From Pseudomonadota bacterium (GTDB taxonomy: Bacteria; Pseudomonadota; Alphaproteobacteria; Rhizobiales; Devosiaceae), in assembly GCA_023437755.1 (NCBI GenBank), contig JAEZFJ010000255.1, positions 1-8,165 on the forward strand: DNA of 8,165 nucleotides, written 5' to 3'. The translations under genes and the position numbers were made by a program. The notes under the pieces were generated by a model, which was not told where the DNA came from, ran no database searches, and worked only from the letters and a program-made list of their open reading frames with translations. Of this stretch, positions 1 through 8,020 are shown in pieces. Positions within the stretch are counted from its first letter, which is position 1; the number at the start of each line of letters is the position of its first letter.

Positions 1-1876
<1,876 letters not shown>

Positions 1877-1929
1877 GGATTCCTCCAGACTATTGGGCGT
1901 GGCGGGACATGGCCACGATCTGCAAACCC

Positions 1930-1937
1930 TGTCAATC
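1930..1937 (-). promoter_or_regulatory. Candidate rhaD -35 element within an operator-like half-site
   Basis: Read on the minus strand, 1937-1930 is GATTGACA, containing TTGACA at 1935-1930, about 54 bases upstream of the rhaD ATG. It mirrors the plus-strand element at 1995-2002 exactly over 8 bases. No convincing -10 hexamer is seen 16-18 bases downstream on the minus strand, so this may be a regulator site more than a promoter, or the promoter may be activator- or alternative sigma-dependent. Confidence 0.35.
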
Positions 1938-1981
1938 AGAAACGATCACATCCGCGCATGATGTGGACAAAGCAGCCAGAA

Positions 1982-2010
1982 CCAATCAGATCACGATTGA
2001 CAATGATTGG
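1982..2010. repeat. Inverted repeat CCAATCA-N15-TGATTGG, candidate RhaR operator
   Basis: Perfect 7-bp arms at 1982-1988 and 2004-2010 are separated by 15 bases, so the arm centres are 22 bases (about two helical turns) apart. This suits a dimeric or tetrameric repressor on one DNA face. The repeat brackets the candidate rhaR -35 hexamer. The left arm continues into CAATCAGA, also found at 1933-1940 near the rhaD side. Assignment to RhaR is inference from position. Confidence 0.4.
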
Positions 2011-2026
2011 ATCGGCCTCGTAGGAA
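1995..2026 (+). promoter_or_regulatory. Candidate rhaRSTPQU promoter
   Basis: TTGACA at 1997-2002 is a perfect sigma-70 -35 hexamer. A weak -10 candidate TAGGAA lies at 2021-2026 after an 18-base spacer. The start of transcription would be near 2033, only about 15 bases before the rhaR TTG, so the leader would be very short and would begin at the ribosome binding site. The -35 lies within the GATTGACA element and within the CCAATCA/TGATTGG inverted repeat, so a bound repressor would cover it. The weak -10 makes this tentative. Confidence 0.4.
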
Positions 2027-2032
2027 TGCTCC

Positions 2033-2038
2033 AGGGAG
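2033..2038 (+). promoter_or_regulatory. Ribosome binding site fixing the TTG start of rhaR
   Basis: AGGGAG ends 9 bases before TTG at 2048-2050. There is an in-frame TAG at 2021-2023 and no ATG or GTG between it and the TTG, so this purine run is what supports the non-ATG start. Confidence 0.65.
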
Positions 2039-2047
2039 ATAGCTGCC

Positions 2048-2854
2048 TTGCACGAAACGGAACGCCACCGCGTGATCCTTGCCGCCGTTCAGGCGCGGTC
2101 ATTCGTGACCGTTGCCGAGCTGTGTGACGTCACCGGCTCCTCGGAGGCAACCATCCGCCGCGACATCGCGGCCCTCCATATGAGGGGCCAGCTTCGGCGG
2201 GTGCGCGGCGGGGCCGAGGCGGTGAACCCGCCGGAACAATCGGCCCTGGTCGGGCGGCCCTTTGCGGTGAGCGAAACCATCAATATCGCCCAGAAGCGCG
2301 CAATCGCACGTGCCGCTGCCGAGATGTGCCGCGACGGGGAGCCGATCATCATCAATGGCGGCACCACGACCTACCAGATGGTGCACCACCTCACCGGCCG
2401 GCGGCTCAGCGTCTTCACCAACAGTTTCGCCATCGCCGAGTTCCTGATCCACAATTCCCGCAATGCGGTGGTCATTCCCGGCGGCACGGTCTATCGCGAG
2501 CAGAACGTGATCCTGTCGCCCTTCGGCGGCGTGGTGGCATCGCACTTCTACGCCAAGCGCATGTTCATCGGGTGCCAGGGCATCGGTGCCCATGGCCTGA
2601 TGGAGGCCGACCCGATGGTGGTGCAGTCCGAACTCGCCCTGATCGGGCAGGCGGACGAACTTATCGTGCTTGCCGATTCTTCCAAGTTTTCCGGACGCTC
2701 GAGCCTCATCCTGTGCGGGCTCGATCGCATCGCTGCCGTCATCACCGACGCCGGCATCCGCGACGAAGACCGCCAGATGCTGGAAACGGCCGGCGTGCGG
2801 CTCATCGTGGCGGAAACCAATGCTCAGGGCCAACGAGAAGCAACGGTGGCCTGA
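2048..2854 (+). CDS. rhaR: DeoR-family transcriptional regulator of the rhamnose locus
   Basis: Cytoplasmic DNA-binding regulator of 268 residues, a normal DeoR-family length. The N-terminal winged helix-turn-helix covers about residues 6-58, with VTVAELCDVTGSSEATIRRD and the wing RRVRGGAEA. The C-terminal DeoRC sugar-phosphate-sensing domain shows INGGTTTYQ (N103-GGTTT), FTNS (T124-N125-S126), IPGGTVYREQN and ADSSKF. The start is TTG at 2048: the first in-frame ATG is codon 45, which would remove the recognition helix, and an AGGGAG site precedes the TTG. It is the first gene of the transporter operon, with rhaS starting 37 bases after its stop, so it is probably autoregulated. The R. leguminosarum equivalent acts as a repressor; DeoR relatives usually sense a phosphorylated sugar. 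The inducer here (rhamnose, rhamnulose or its phosphate) cannot be read from sequence. Confidence 0.9.
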   Translation: MHETERHRVILAAVQARSFVTVAELCDVTGSSEATIRRDIAALHMRGQLRRVRGGAEAVNPPEQSALVGRPFAVSETINIAQKRAIARAAAEMCRDGEPIIINGGTTTYQMVHHLTGRRLSVFTNSFAIAEFLIHNSRNAVVIPGGTVYREQNVILSPFGGVVASHFYAKRMFIGCQGIGAHGLMEADPMVVQSELALIGQADELIVLADSSKFSGRSSLILCGLDRIAAVITDAGIRDEDRQMLETAGVRLIVAETNAQGQREATVA

Positions 2855-2891
2855 GATCATGACGACCAACAACTCCCAGGGAGGGATAATC

Positions 2892-3884
2892 ATGAAGCTT
2901 CTCAATCTTCTGGCTGCCACTTCGGCAGTCGCCGTGCTGCTGGCCGCTCCGGCTATGGCCCAGGACCAGACCCGCATCGCGCTGGTGGTGAAGTCGCTCG
3001 GCAACGGCTTCTTCGACGCGGCCAACAAGGGCGCCCAGGAAGCTGCCGAAGAACTCGGCGACGTGGAAGTGATCTATACCGGCCCCACCGCGGCCACCGC
3101 CGAAGCCCAGATCGAGGTGGTCAACTCGCTGATCGCCCAGCAGGTCGACGCCATCGCCATCTCGGCCAACGATCCTGACGCGCTGGTGCCGGTGCTGCAG
3201 CGTGCGATGCAGCGCGGCATCAAGGTCATCTCGTGGGACTCGGGCGTTGCGCCTGAGGGCCGCCAGCTGCACCTCAACCCGTCGGACACCAACCTGATCG
3301 GCGAAACCATCATCAAGCTCGCCGCCGACTACCTGCCGGAAGGTGGTGACGTGGCGATCCTGTCGGCCGCATCGACCGCCACCAACCAGAACGCCTGGAT
3401 CGAGGCCGCCAAGGCGGCCATTCCCGAGAAGTTCCCCAACATCAACCTCGTGTCGGTTGTGTACGGCGACGACGACTCGGTGAAGTCGACCGAGGAAGCC
3501 CGCGGCTTGATCGCGGCCTATCCGGATCTCGACGCCATCATCGCCCCGACTACGGTCGGTGTGGTCGCTGCGGCTCAGGTCGTGACCGACCAGGACCTGA
3601 TCGGCCAGGTCAACGTCACCGGTCTCGCCCTGCCAAGCGAATTCAAGCAGTTCATCGACAACGGTGCTTCAAAGGCCGTGGCGCTGTGGAACCCGATCGA
3701 CCTCGGCTACTCCGCAGTGATGCTGGCCGATCAGCTGATCGACGGCGCCGAAGCCGCGCCGGGCGCAACCCTGTCGCTGGGTCGCGTGGGTGAAGTCACC
3801 CTCGACGACACCAACTCCGGCGCCATGGCTGCTCCCTTCCAGTTCGACGCATCGAACATCGAAGAGTTCTCGCAGATCTACTGA
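2892..3884 (+). CDS. rhaS: Periplasmic L-rhamnose-binding protein of an ABC transporter
   Basis: A 330-residue sugar-binding protein of the ribose-type periplasmic-binding family (Peripla_BP_4), delivering substrate to RhaP/RhaQ. A Sec signal peptide is clear: MKLLN, a hydrophobic core at about 6-19, then APAMA before Q24, so cleavage is probably after residue 23. The mature protein begins DQTRIALVVKSLGNGFFDAA, the usual first strand and sugar-facing loop, followed by the ISANDPDALVPVL and VISWDSG segments of the first lobe and hinge. ATG at 2892 is chosen because it starts the signal peptide and has an AGGGAGGG site just upstream. An in-frame ATG at 2859 would add an 11-residue polar extension (MTTNNSQGGII) and lacks such a site. 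Strong structured RNA follows the stop codon, consistent with the binding protein being made in excess over the membrane parts. The specificity for rhamnose is inferred from the neighbours. Confidence 0.92.
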   Translation: MKLLNLLAATSAVAVLLAAPAMAQDQTRIALVVKSLGNGFFDAANKGAQEAAEELGDVEVIYTGPTAATAEAQIEVVNSLIAQQVDAIAISANDPDALVPVLQRAMQRGIKVISWDSGVAPEGRQLHLNPSDTNLIGETIIKLAADYLPEGGDVAILSAASTATNQNAWIEAAKAAIPEKFPNINLVSVVYGDDDSVKSTEEARGLIAAYPDLDAIIAPTTVGVVAAAQVVTDQDLIGQVNVTGLALPSEFKQFIDNGASKAVALWNPIDLGYSAVMLADQLIDGAEAAPGATLSLGRVGEVTLDDTNSGAMAAPFQFDASNIEEFSQIY

Positions 3885-3894
3885 TAACGCACAC

Positions 3895-3921
3895 GTCCCC
3901 GGCACCAGGCGTGCCGGGGAC
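3895..3921 (+). promoter_or_regulatory. Stable hairpin after rhaS (mRNA stabiliser or partial attenuator)
   Basis: GTCCCCGGCAC (3895-3905) and GTGCCGGGGAC (3911-3921) form a perfect 11-bp GC-rich stem with a 5-base loop, starting 10 bases after the rhaS stop. There is no T-run afterwards, so it is not a classical intrinsic terminator. Hairpins in this position, between a binding-protein gene and its transporter genes, commonly protect the upstream message from 3' exonucleases or reduce read-through. The exact role here is inference. Confidence 0.7.
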
Positions 3922-3923
3922 AC

Positions 3924-3987
3924 TCCCTCCCCAGCCGCCTCGCAAGGGGGCGGGTGCCTTTCTCTTGCGAAGAAGGCCGGGGAGGGG
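3924..3987 (+). repeat. Long imperfect palindrome overlapping the rhaT ribosome binding site
   Basis: TCCCTCCCC (3924-3932) can pair with GGGGAGGGG (3979-3987; eight Watson-Crick pairs plus a terminal G-U), extended inward by GCC/GGC (3934-3936 / 3975-3977). An inner stem pairs TCGCAAG (3940-3946) with CTTGCGA (3964-3970), with more G-U-rich pairing towards the loop. The right arm includes the GGAGGGGG Shine-Dalgarno of rhaT. The CTCCCTCCCC...GGGGAGGGGG layout resembles the dispersed palindromic intergenic repeats common in Hyphomicrobiales genomes; whether it is multi-copy cannot be tested from one window. Confidence 0.6.
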
Positions 3988-3995
3988 GATTTCCT

Positions 3996-5513
3996 ATGGA
4001 CCCCACGATGACCGAACCCATCCTCACCCTCGCGGGCATCTCGAAGAGCTTTCCCGGCGTCAGGGCACTCAATGACGTGTCGCTCGAGCTTTATTCCGGG
4101 CAGGTGACCGCGCTGATCGGGGAGAACGGCGCCGGCAAGTCGACGCTGGTGAAGATCCTCACCGGCATCTATCAGCCCGACGCAGGGCAGATCATGCTCG
4201 GCGATGGCGAGGTCACGCTGCCGACGGCGCACTCGGCGTCGGAACTCGGGATCACTGCCATCCACCAGGAGACGGTGCTGTTCGATGAACTAACCGTCGC
4301 CGAGAACATCTATCTGGGCCATACGCCCACCAATCGCTTCGGCCTGATCGACTGGCGCCGGATGCGCGATGAGGCGCAGAAAACCCTCGATTCCATGGGT
4401 GCCGGAATCGATGGCGGCATCCTGCTCAAGGAACTCGGCATCGCCAAGAAGCACCTGGTGGCGGTAGCGCGCGCGCTGTCCGTGGATGCGCAGGTGGTGA
4501 TCATGGACGAGCCGACGGCGGCGCTCTCGCAGAAGGAGATCGAGGATCTCTATGTGCTGATCGAGCTGCTGAAGCAGGACGGCAAGGCGATCCTGTTCAT
4601 CTCGCACAAGTTCGACGAAATCTACCGCATTGCCGACCGCTACACCGTGTTCCGCGATGGCGAGATGGTGGGCAAGGGCCTGATTAAGGACACCCCGCAG
4701 GGCGAGATCGTCCGCATGATGGTGGGCCGGTCGGTGGACCAGATCTTTCCGGAGCGCACCGCCGAGGTCGGCGATGTGGTGCTGGACGTGAACGGGCTGA
4801 GCCACCCCACCGAGTTCGAGAACATCAGCTTTTCGGTGAAGAAGGGGGAGATCCTCGGCTTCTACGGGCTAGTCGGGGCAGGGCGCTCCGAGGTGATGCA
4901 GGCGGTCTTCGGCATGACCCGCCCGTCGGGCGGCACCATGGTGCTGGAAGGCCGGACGGTCGTTCCACGCTCGCCCGCCGATGCGGTCGAAGCCGGCATC
5001 GTCTATGTGCCGGAAGAGCGCGGCAAGCAGGGCGTGATCACCGGCGAGCCGATCGTCAAGAACGTGTCGCTGCCCTCGCTGGGCAAGACCAGCCGCGCCG
5101 GCTTCCTGCGCATGGCCGAGGAGTTTGCGCTGGCACGCACCTATACCGAGCGGCTCGACCTGCGCGCCTCCTCGCTGTCGCAGAATGTCTCGACGCTGTC
5201 CGGCGGCAACCAGCAGAAGGTGATTATCGCCAAGTGGCTGGCCACACTGCCCAAGGTGATCATCCTCGACGAGCCCACCAAGGGCATCGACATCGGGTCC
5301 AAGGCGGCCGTGCACGACTTCATGGCCGAACTGGTGGCGCAGGGGCTGAGCGTGATCATGGTCTCCTCCGAACTCCCCGAGGTGATGGGCATGAGTGACC
5401 GCATCGTGGTCATGCGCGAGGGCCACATCATCGACACGCTCGAGAACAAGGGGCTGATGCCCGAAACGCTGGTCCGGCTCGCCGCCGGCATTGCTGACGA
5501 GGTGGCGGCATGA
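3996..5513 (+). CDS. rhaT: Rhamnose ABC transporter ATP-binding protein, double ATPase domain
   Basis: Cytoplasmic motor of the importer, 505 residues, with two fused nucleotide-binding domains as in RbsA/MglA (CUT2 family). Domain 1: Walker A GENGAGKST at 42-50, signature region LGIAKKHLVAVARAL at 147-161 (not a canonical LSGGQ), Walker B ending D171-E172, switch histidine H204. Domain 2: degenerate Walker A GLVGAGRSE at 291-299 (Lys replaced by R297), intact signature LSGGNQQK at 401-408, Walker B D425-E426, and VSSE at 456-459 where the switch histidine would be (S458). ATG 3996 follows GGAGGGGG by 7 bases; ATG 4008 is a less well-placed alternative giving 501 residues. The upstream in-frame GTG at 3954 lies inside the palindrome and would add a non-homologous extension. 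The 3' end overlaps rhaP by ATGA. Not to be confused with the enterobacterial RhaT proton symporter, which is unrelated. Confidence 0.92.
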   Translation: MDPTMTEPILTLAGISKSFPGVRALNDVSLELYSGQVTALIGENGAGKSTLVKILTGIYQPDAGQIMLGDGEVTLPTAHSASELGITAIHQETVLFDELTVAENIYLGHTPTNRFGLIDWRRMRDEAQKTLDSMGAGIDGGILLKELGIAKKHLVAVARALSVDAQVVIMDEPTAALSQKEIEDLYVLIELLKQDGKAILFISHKFDEIYRIADRYTVFRDGEMVGKGLIKDTPQGEIVRMMVGRSVDQIFPERTAEVGDVVLDVNGLSHPTEFENISFSVKKGEILGFYGLVGAGRSEVMQAVFGMTRPSGGTMVLEGRTVVPRSPADAVEAGIVYVPEERGKQGVITGEPIVKNVSLPSLGKTSRAGFLRMAEEFALARTYTERLDLRASSLSQNVSTLSGGNQQKVIIAKWLATLPKVIILDEPTKGIDIGSKAAVHDFMAELVAQGLSVIMVSSELPEVMGMSDRIVVMREGHIIDTLENKGLMPETLVRLAAGIADEVAA

Positions 5514-6487
5514 ACCGGCTGCTGAAACATCGCGAGATCCTCCTGTTTCTCGCCATCCTCCTGGTGCTGGTGCTGGTCACCACGCGCTTCCCGCGCTTTG
5601 CGCAGCCGGGCAACCTGCTGACCATCTTCAACGACACCTCCATCCTGATGATGCTGGCGCTCGGGCAGATGGCAGTGATCCTGACCCGCTCGATCGACCT
5701 CTCCATGGCCTCCAACCTGGCGCTGAGCGGCATGCTGGTGGCGATGGCCAATGCCGCCTTCCCGATGCTGCCGGTGCCGCTGTTGATTGCCATGGCGGTG
5801 GTGATCGGGGCCGGGCTCGGCGCCTTCAACGGCATCCTTGTGTGGAAGCTCGATATTCCCCCGATCGTGGTGACGCTCGGCACGCTGACCATCTTCCGGG
5901 GCCTGGTGTTCGTTGCCTCGGGCGGCGCCTGGGTGAATGCGGCGCAGATGAGCCCGGAGTTCATCGGCCTGCAGCGGGCCGTGGTGCTGGGGCTGCCGGT
6001 GCTGAGCTGGATCGGCATCCTCGTGGCGATGCTGTTCTTTATCCTGATGACGAGGACGCCCCTCGGGCGCGCCATCTACGCCATCGGCGTCAATCCGACG
6101 GCGTCGGTCTATACCGGCATCGATGTCGGCCGGACCAAGTTCTTCGCCTTCGTCATTGCCGGGGCGGTATCGGGGCTTGCCGGCTTCCTTTGGGTGTCGC
6201 GCTATGTGATCGCCTCGGTGGAGGTGGCGAGCGGCTATGAAATGTCGATCATCGCCGCCTGCGTGATCGGGGGCGTGTCGATCGCGGGCGGCATCGGCAC
6301 CGTGCCGGGCGTGCTGCTCGGGGCCATCTTCCTCGGCGTCGTCAACAACGCCCTGCCGGTGATCGGCGTGTCGCCGTTCTGGCAGATGGCGATCTCGGGC
6401 GCTGCGATCCTCCTCGCGGTGGTGCTGAACGCCCGCGGCGAGCGGCGCAAGGGCCGGATCATTCTCAGGAAGGCTGCAGCCGCATGA
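5510..6487 (+). CDS. rhaP: Rhamnose ABC transporter permease 1
   Basis: Inner-membrane permease of the ribose/branched-chain type (BPD_transp_2), 325 residues, pairing with RhaQ to form the sugar channel. Hydrophobic segments occur at about 9-24, 44-58, 68-83, 88-112, 117-136, 158-180, 209-230, 245-278 and 293-306. Family motifs: SIDLSMAS at 61-68, IPPIVVTLGTLTIFRGL near 116-132, the cytoplasmic ATPase-contact loop LGRAIYAIGVNP at 185-196, and VIGGVSIAGGIGTVPG at about 252-266. The basic C-terminus (ARGERRKGR) is probably cytoplasmic. The ATG overlaps the rhaT stop in ATGA at 5510-5513, with GAGG 7 bases upstream inside rhaT, so translation is probably coupled. Which of the two permeases takes the name P or Q follows R. 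leguminosarum gene order. Confidence 0.9.
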   Translation: MNRLLKHREILLFLAILLVLVLVTTRFPRFAQPGNLLTIFNDTSILMMLALGQMAVILTRSIDLSMASNLALSGMLVAMANAAFPMLPVPLLIAMAVVIGAGLGAFNGILVWKLDIPPIVVTLGTLTIFRGLVFVASGGAWVNAAQMSPEFIGLQRAVVLGLPVLSWIGILVAMLFFILMTRTPLGRAIYAIGVNPTASVYTGIDVGRTKFFAFVIAGAVSGLAGFLWVSRYVIASVEVASGYEMSIIAACVIGGVSIAGGIGTVPGVLLGAIFLGVVNNALPVIGVSPFWQMAISGAAILLAVVLNARGERRKGRIILRKAAAA

Positions 6488-7482
6488 CCGACGTTCCCGC
6501 GACCGGCCGCCAGCTGCCGGACCGTCTCGACCACCCGCTGAAGGCCGCCATCGTGAGTTGGGAGGGCCTGCTGGTCCTTGTGGCTGTGGCCATCTTCATC
6601 ATGAACAGCTTCGCTTCACCGTATTTCCTGAGCGAGTGGAGCCTCAGCGACATGACCTTCAACTTCACCGAGAAGGCGCTGATCGCCCTCGCGATGGCGT
6701 TGCTGATCATCTCGGGCGAGATCGACATCTCGGTGGCGGCGATCATTGCGCTCGCCTCGACGCTGATGGGCTTTGCCCTGCAGTTCGGCGCCCCCACGCC
6801 GGTGCTGGTGCTGGTGGGGCTGCTGACCGGCGTTGCCTGCGGCGCCTTCAATGGCTTCCTCGTCACCGGGCTGAAGCTGCCGTCCATCGTGGTCACCATC
6901 GGCACCATGAGCCTGTTCCGCGGCATCAGCTACATCATCCTGGGCGACCAGAGCTATGGCGGCTATCCGCGTGATTTCGCCTGGCTGGGGCAGGGCTATG
7001 TGTTCTGGGTGATCTCGTTCGAGCTGGTGCTGTTTTTGGTCTGCGCGGTGATCTACTGGGTGGTGCTGCACCGCACCAATTTCGGCCGCCGGGTGTTTGC
7101 CATCGGCAACAACCCTGTCGCGGCGCAGTTCTCCGGCGTGCGCGTCGACCGCATTAAATTCGCGCTGTTCTGCCTGACCGGGCTGATGAGCGGCGTTGCG
7201 GCGGTGTTGCTGACGGCCCGGCTGGGCTCGACCCGTCCCTCCATCGCGCAGGGTTTCGAACTCGAGGCGATCACCATGGTGGTGCTCGGTGGAGTGTCCA
7301 TTCTTGGCGGCTCCGGCTCGATCATCGGGGTGGTTCTGGCAGCGCTGATCATGGGCCTCGTCACCTTTGGTCTGGGCCTCTTGAACGTGCCGGGAATCGT
7401 GATGTCGATCTTCATCGGCGCGCTGCTGATCTTCGTCATCGGCCTGCCGAGACTGTTCCAGCTATTGAGGCCGCGCGCATGA
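6484..7482 (+). CDS. rhaQ: Rhamnose ABC transporter permease 2
   Basis: Second inner-membrane permease, 332 residues, same BPD_transp_2 family as RhaP but clearly diverged, implying a heterodimeric channel. It has a polar N-terminal tail of about 25 residues, then hydrophobic segments at about 27-43, 63-78, 82-100, 104-127, 131-153, 172-195, 224-245, 260-290 and 292-325. Motifs: SGEIDISV at 77-84 (matching SIDLSMAS in RhaP), LPSIVVTIGTMSLFRG at 132-147, loop FGRRVFAIGNNPVAAQFSG at 200-218, and VLGGVSILGGSGSIIG at 267-282. It starts in an ATGA overlap with rhaP (6484-6487); an AGGAAGG site lies 10 bases upstream. Its own stop overlaps rhaU. Confidence 0.9.
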   Translation: MTDVPATGRQLPDRLDHPLKAAIVSWEGLLVLVAVAIFIMNSFASPYFLSEWSLSDMTFNFTEKALIALAMALLIISGEIDISVAAIIALASTLMGFALQFGAPTPVLVLVGLLTGVACGAFNGFLVTGLKLPSIVVTIGTMSLFRGISYIILGDQSYGGYPRDFAWLGQGYVFWVISFELVLFLVCAVIYWVVLHRTNFGRRVFAIGNNPVAAQFSGVRVDRIKFALFCLTGLMSGVAAVLLTARLGSTRPSIAQGFELEAITMVVLGGVSILGGSGSIIGVVLAALIMGLVTFGLGLLNVPGIVMSIFIGALLIFVIGLPRLFQLLRPRA

Positions 7483-7811
7483 TCAACGACGAGGGCTACG
7501 AGAAGCACGCCTTCAAGATGCATCTCAATCCGGGCATGGCCGCGGAATACCGGAAGCGCCATGACGAGATTTTTCCCGAACTCGTCGACCTGCTGCATGC
7601 AGCCGGGGTGAAGGACTATTCCATCCACCTCGACGAAGAGACCAACACCCTGTTCGGCGTGCTGTGGCGGCGGGTGGACCACACCATGGACGACCTCCCG
7701 AACACCGAGGTGATGAAGCGCTGGTGGGCGCACATGGCCGACATCATGGCCACCAACAGCAAGAACGAACCGGTGTCGGTCGATCTTACGCCGATGTTCT
7801 GGATGAAGTAG
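7479..7811 (+). CDS. rhaU: L-rhamnose mutarotase
   Basis: Small cytoplasmic enzyme of 110 residues that interconverts the alpha and beta anomers of L-rhamnose so the isomerase receives its preferred form. By eye it aligns along its length with E. coli RhaM (104 residues): MHLNPGMAAEYRKRH matches MQVNPDAHEEYQRRH, placing catalytic H28 opposite E. coli H22 and Y24 opposite Y18. Y47 corresponds to Y41, and RWWAHMADIM (W82-W83) to RWWKYMTDVM. The C-terminus PVSVDLTPMFWMK matches the PVSSELQEVFYLP ending. It starts in an ATGA overlap with rhaQ, GAGG lying 8 bases upstream. It is the last recognisable gene of the operon in this window; in R. leguminosarum rhaK would follow. Confidence 0.94.
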   Translation: MINDEGYEKHAFKMHLNPGMAAEYRKRHDEIFPELVDLLHAAGVKDYSIHLDEETNTLFGVLWRRVDHTMDDLPNTEVMKRWWAHMADIMATNSKNEPVSVDLTPMFWMK

Positions 7812-7824
7812 GGGGCGCTGAACC

Positions 7825-7839
7825 CCGCAGAATCTGCGG
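7825..7839 (+). terminator. Candidate terminator hairpin after rhaU
   Basis: CCGCAGA / TCTGCGG around a single central A form a near-perfect palindrome 13 bases after the rhaU stop. Flanking GGGGG (7811-7815) and CCCC (7840-7843) offer alternative pairing. There is no T-run, so intrinsic termination is uncertain; it may only protect the 3' end. Confidence 0.3.
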
Positions 7840-7882
7840 CCCCGGTCTGCTGTGCGATTTACCTGTCTCCCGATGGCACCGG

Positions 7883-7914
7883 GACGCTCCTGACGCGTTC
7901 TGACGCGGGGCGTC
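7883..7914 (+). terminator. Candidate terminator-like hairpin
   Basis: GACGCTCC (7883-7890) pairs with GGGGCGTC (7907-7914), 8 bp including one G-U, around a 16-base loop that holds the spaced direct repeat TGACGCG. Only a weak TC-rich tail follows. A stem of GGTCGC / GCGACC (7920-7925 / 7933-7938) lies directly downstream. Confidence 0.3.
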
Positions 7915-7994
7915 TTCACGGTCGCTTTCCCCGCGACCCGTACCGACGGTCTCATTTCCGGCTTGATTCAACCGGCGTGGTCTCGGAAGCTGTC

Positions 7995-8020
7995 GAACAC
8001 GGGCCTTCGCCCCGCTGTTC
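7995..8020 (+). repeat. Interrupted inverted repeat upstream of the 8095 gene
   Basis: GAACA (7995-7999) pairs with TGTTC (8016-8020) and GGGC (8001-8004) with GCCC (8009-8012) around a CTTC loop. It could be an operator or a leader hairpin of the next gene, or a terminator without a T-run; the sequence does not decide. Confidence 0.3.

Larger units (their letters stand above)
1877..2047. promoter_or_regulatory. Divergent promoter/operator region between rhaD and rhaR
   Basis: This 171-bp gap separates the two divergent starts and must hold the promoters for both arms. It is visibly more AT-rich than the flanking genes. It contains GATTGACA once on each strand (plus 1995-2002, minus 1937-1930), the inverted repeat CCAATCA / TGATTGG (1982-1988 / 2004-2010), a direct repeat CAATCAGA (1933-1940 and 1983-1990), and a short inverted repeat CACATC / GATGTG (1947-1952 / 1960-1965). 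Recurrent half-sites in a divergent spacer next to a DeoR-family gene fit autoregulation plus control of rhaD, but no RhaR binding motif is known to me for comparison. No small gene is supported here. Confidence 0.75.

Noticed and set aside
2099..3028. A 309-codon minus-strand open frame opposite rhaR and the start of rhaS
   Set aside because: Spans two well-supported genes in antisense, with a His/Asp/Gly-rich composition and no domain; a coding-frame shadow.
2670..3884. Longer rhaS reading frame starting inside rhaR
   Set aside because: The upstream part is rhaR in another frame. The signal peptide and a strong Shine-Dalgarno place the start at 2892.
3895..3921. Intrinsic terminator after rhaS
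   Set aside because: The stem is strong but no T-run follows, and rhaT-rhaU need transcription through it; treated as a stabiliser or partial attenuator.
3954..3995. GTG start for rhaT at 3954
   Set aside because: It lies within the palindrome with no separate ribosome site and would add residues not expected in the family; ATG 3996 is well placed behind GGAGGGGG.
7664..7903. A 79-codon plus-strand frame overlapping rhaU and running into the spacer
   Set aside because: Mostly an out-of-frame reading of rhaU, His/Gly/Arg-rich, with no start signal.
7053..7955. A 300-codon minus-strand frame covering rhaQ 3' end, rhaU and the spacer
   Set aside because: It is antisense to rhaQ and rhaU, has no domain or ribosome site, and shows low-information Arg/Pro/Thr-rich translation.
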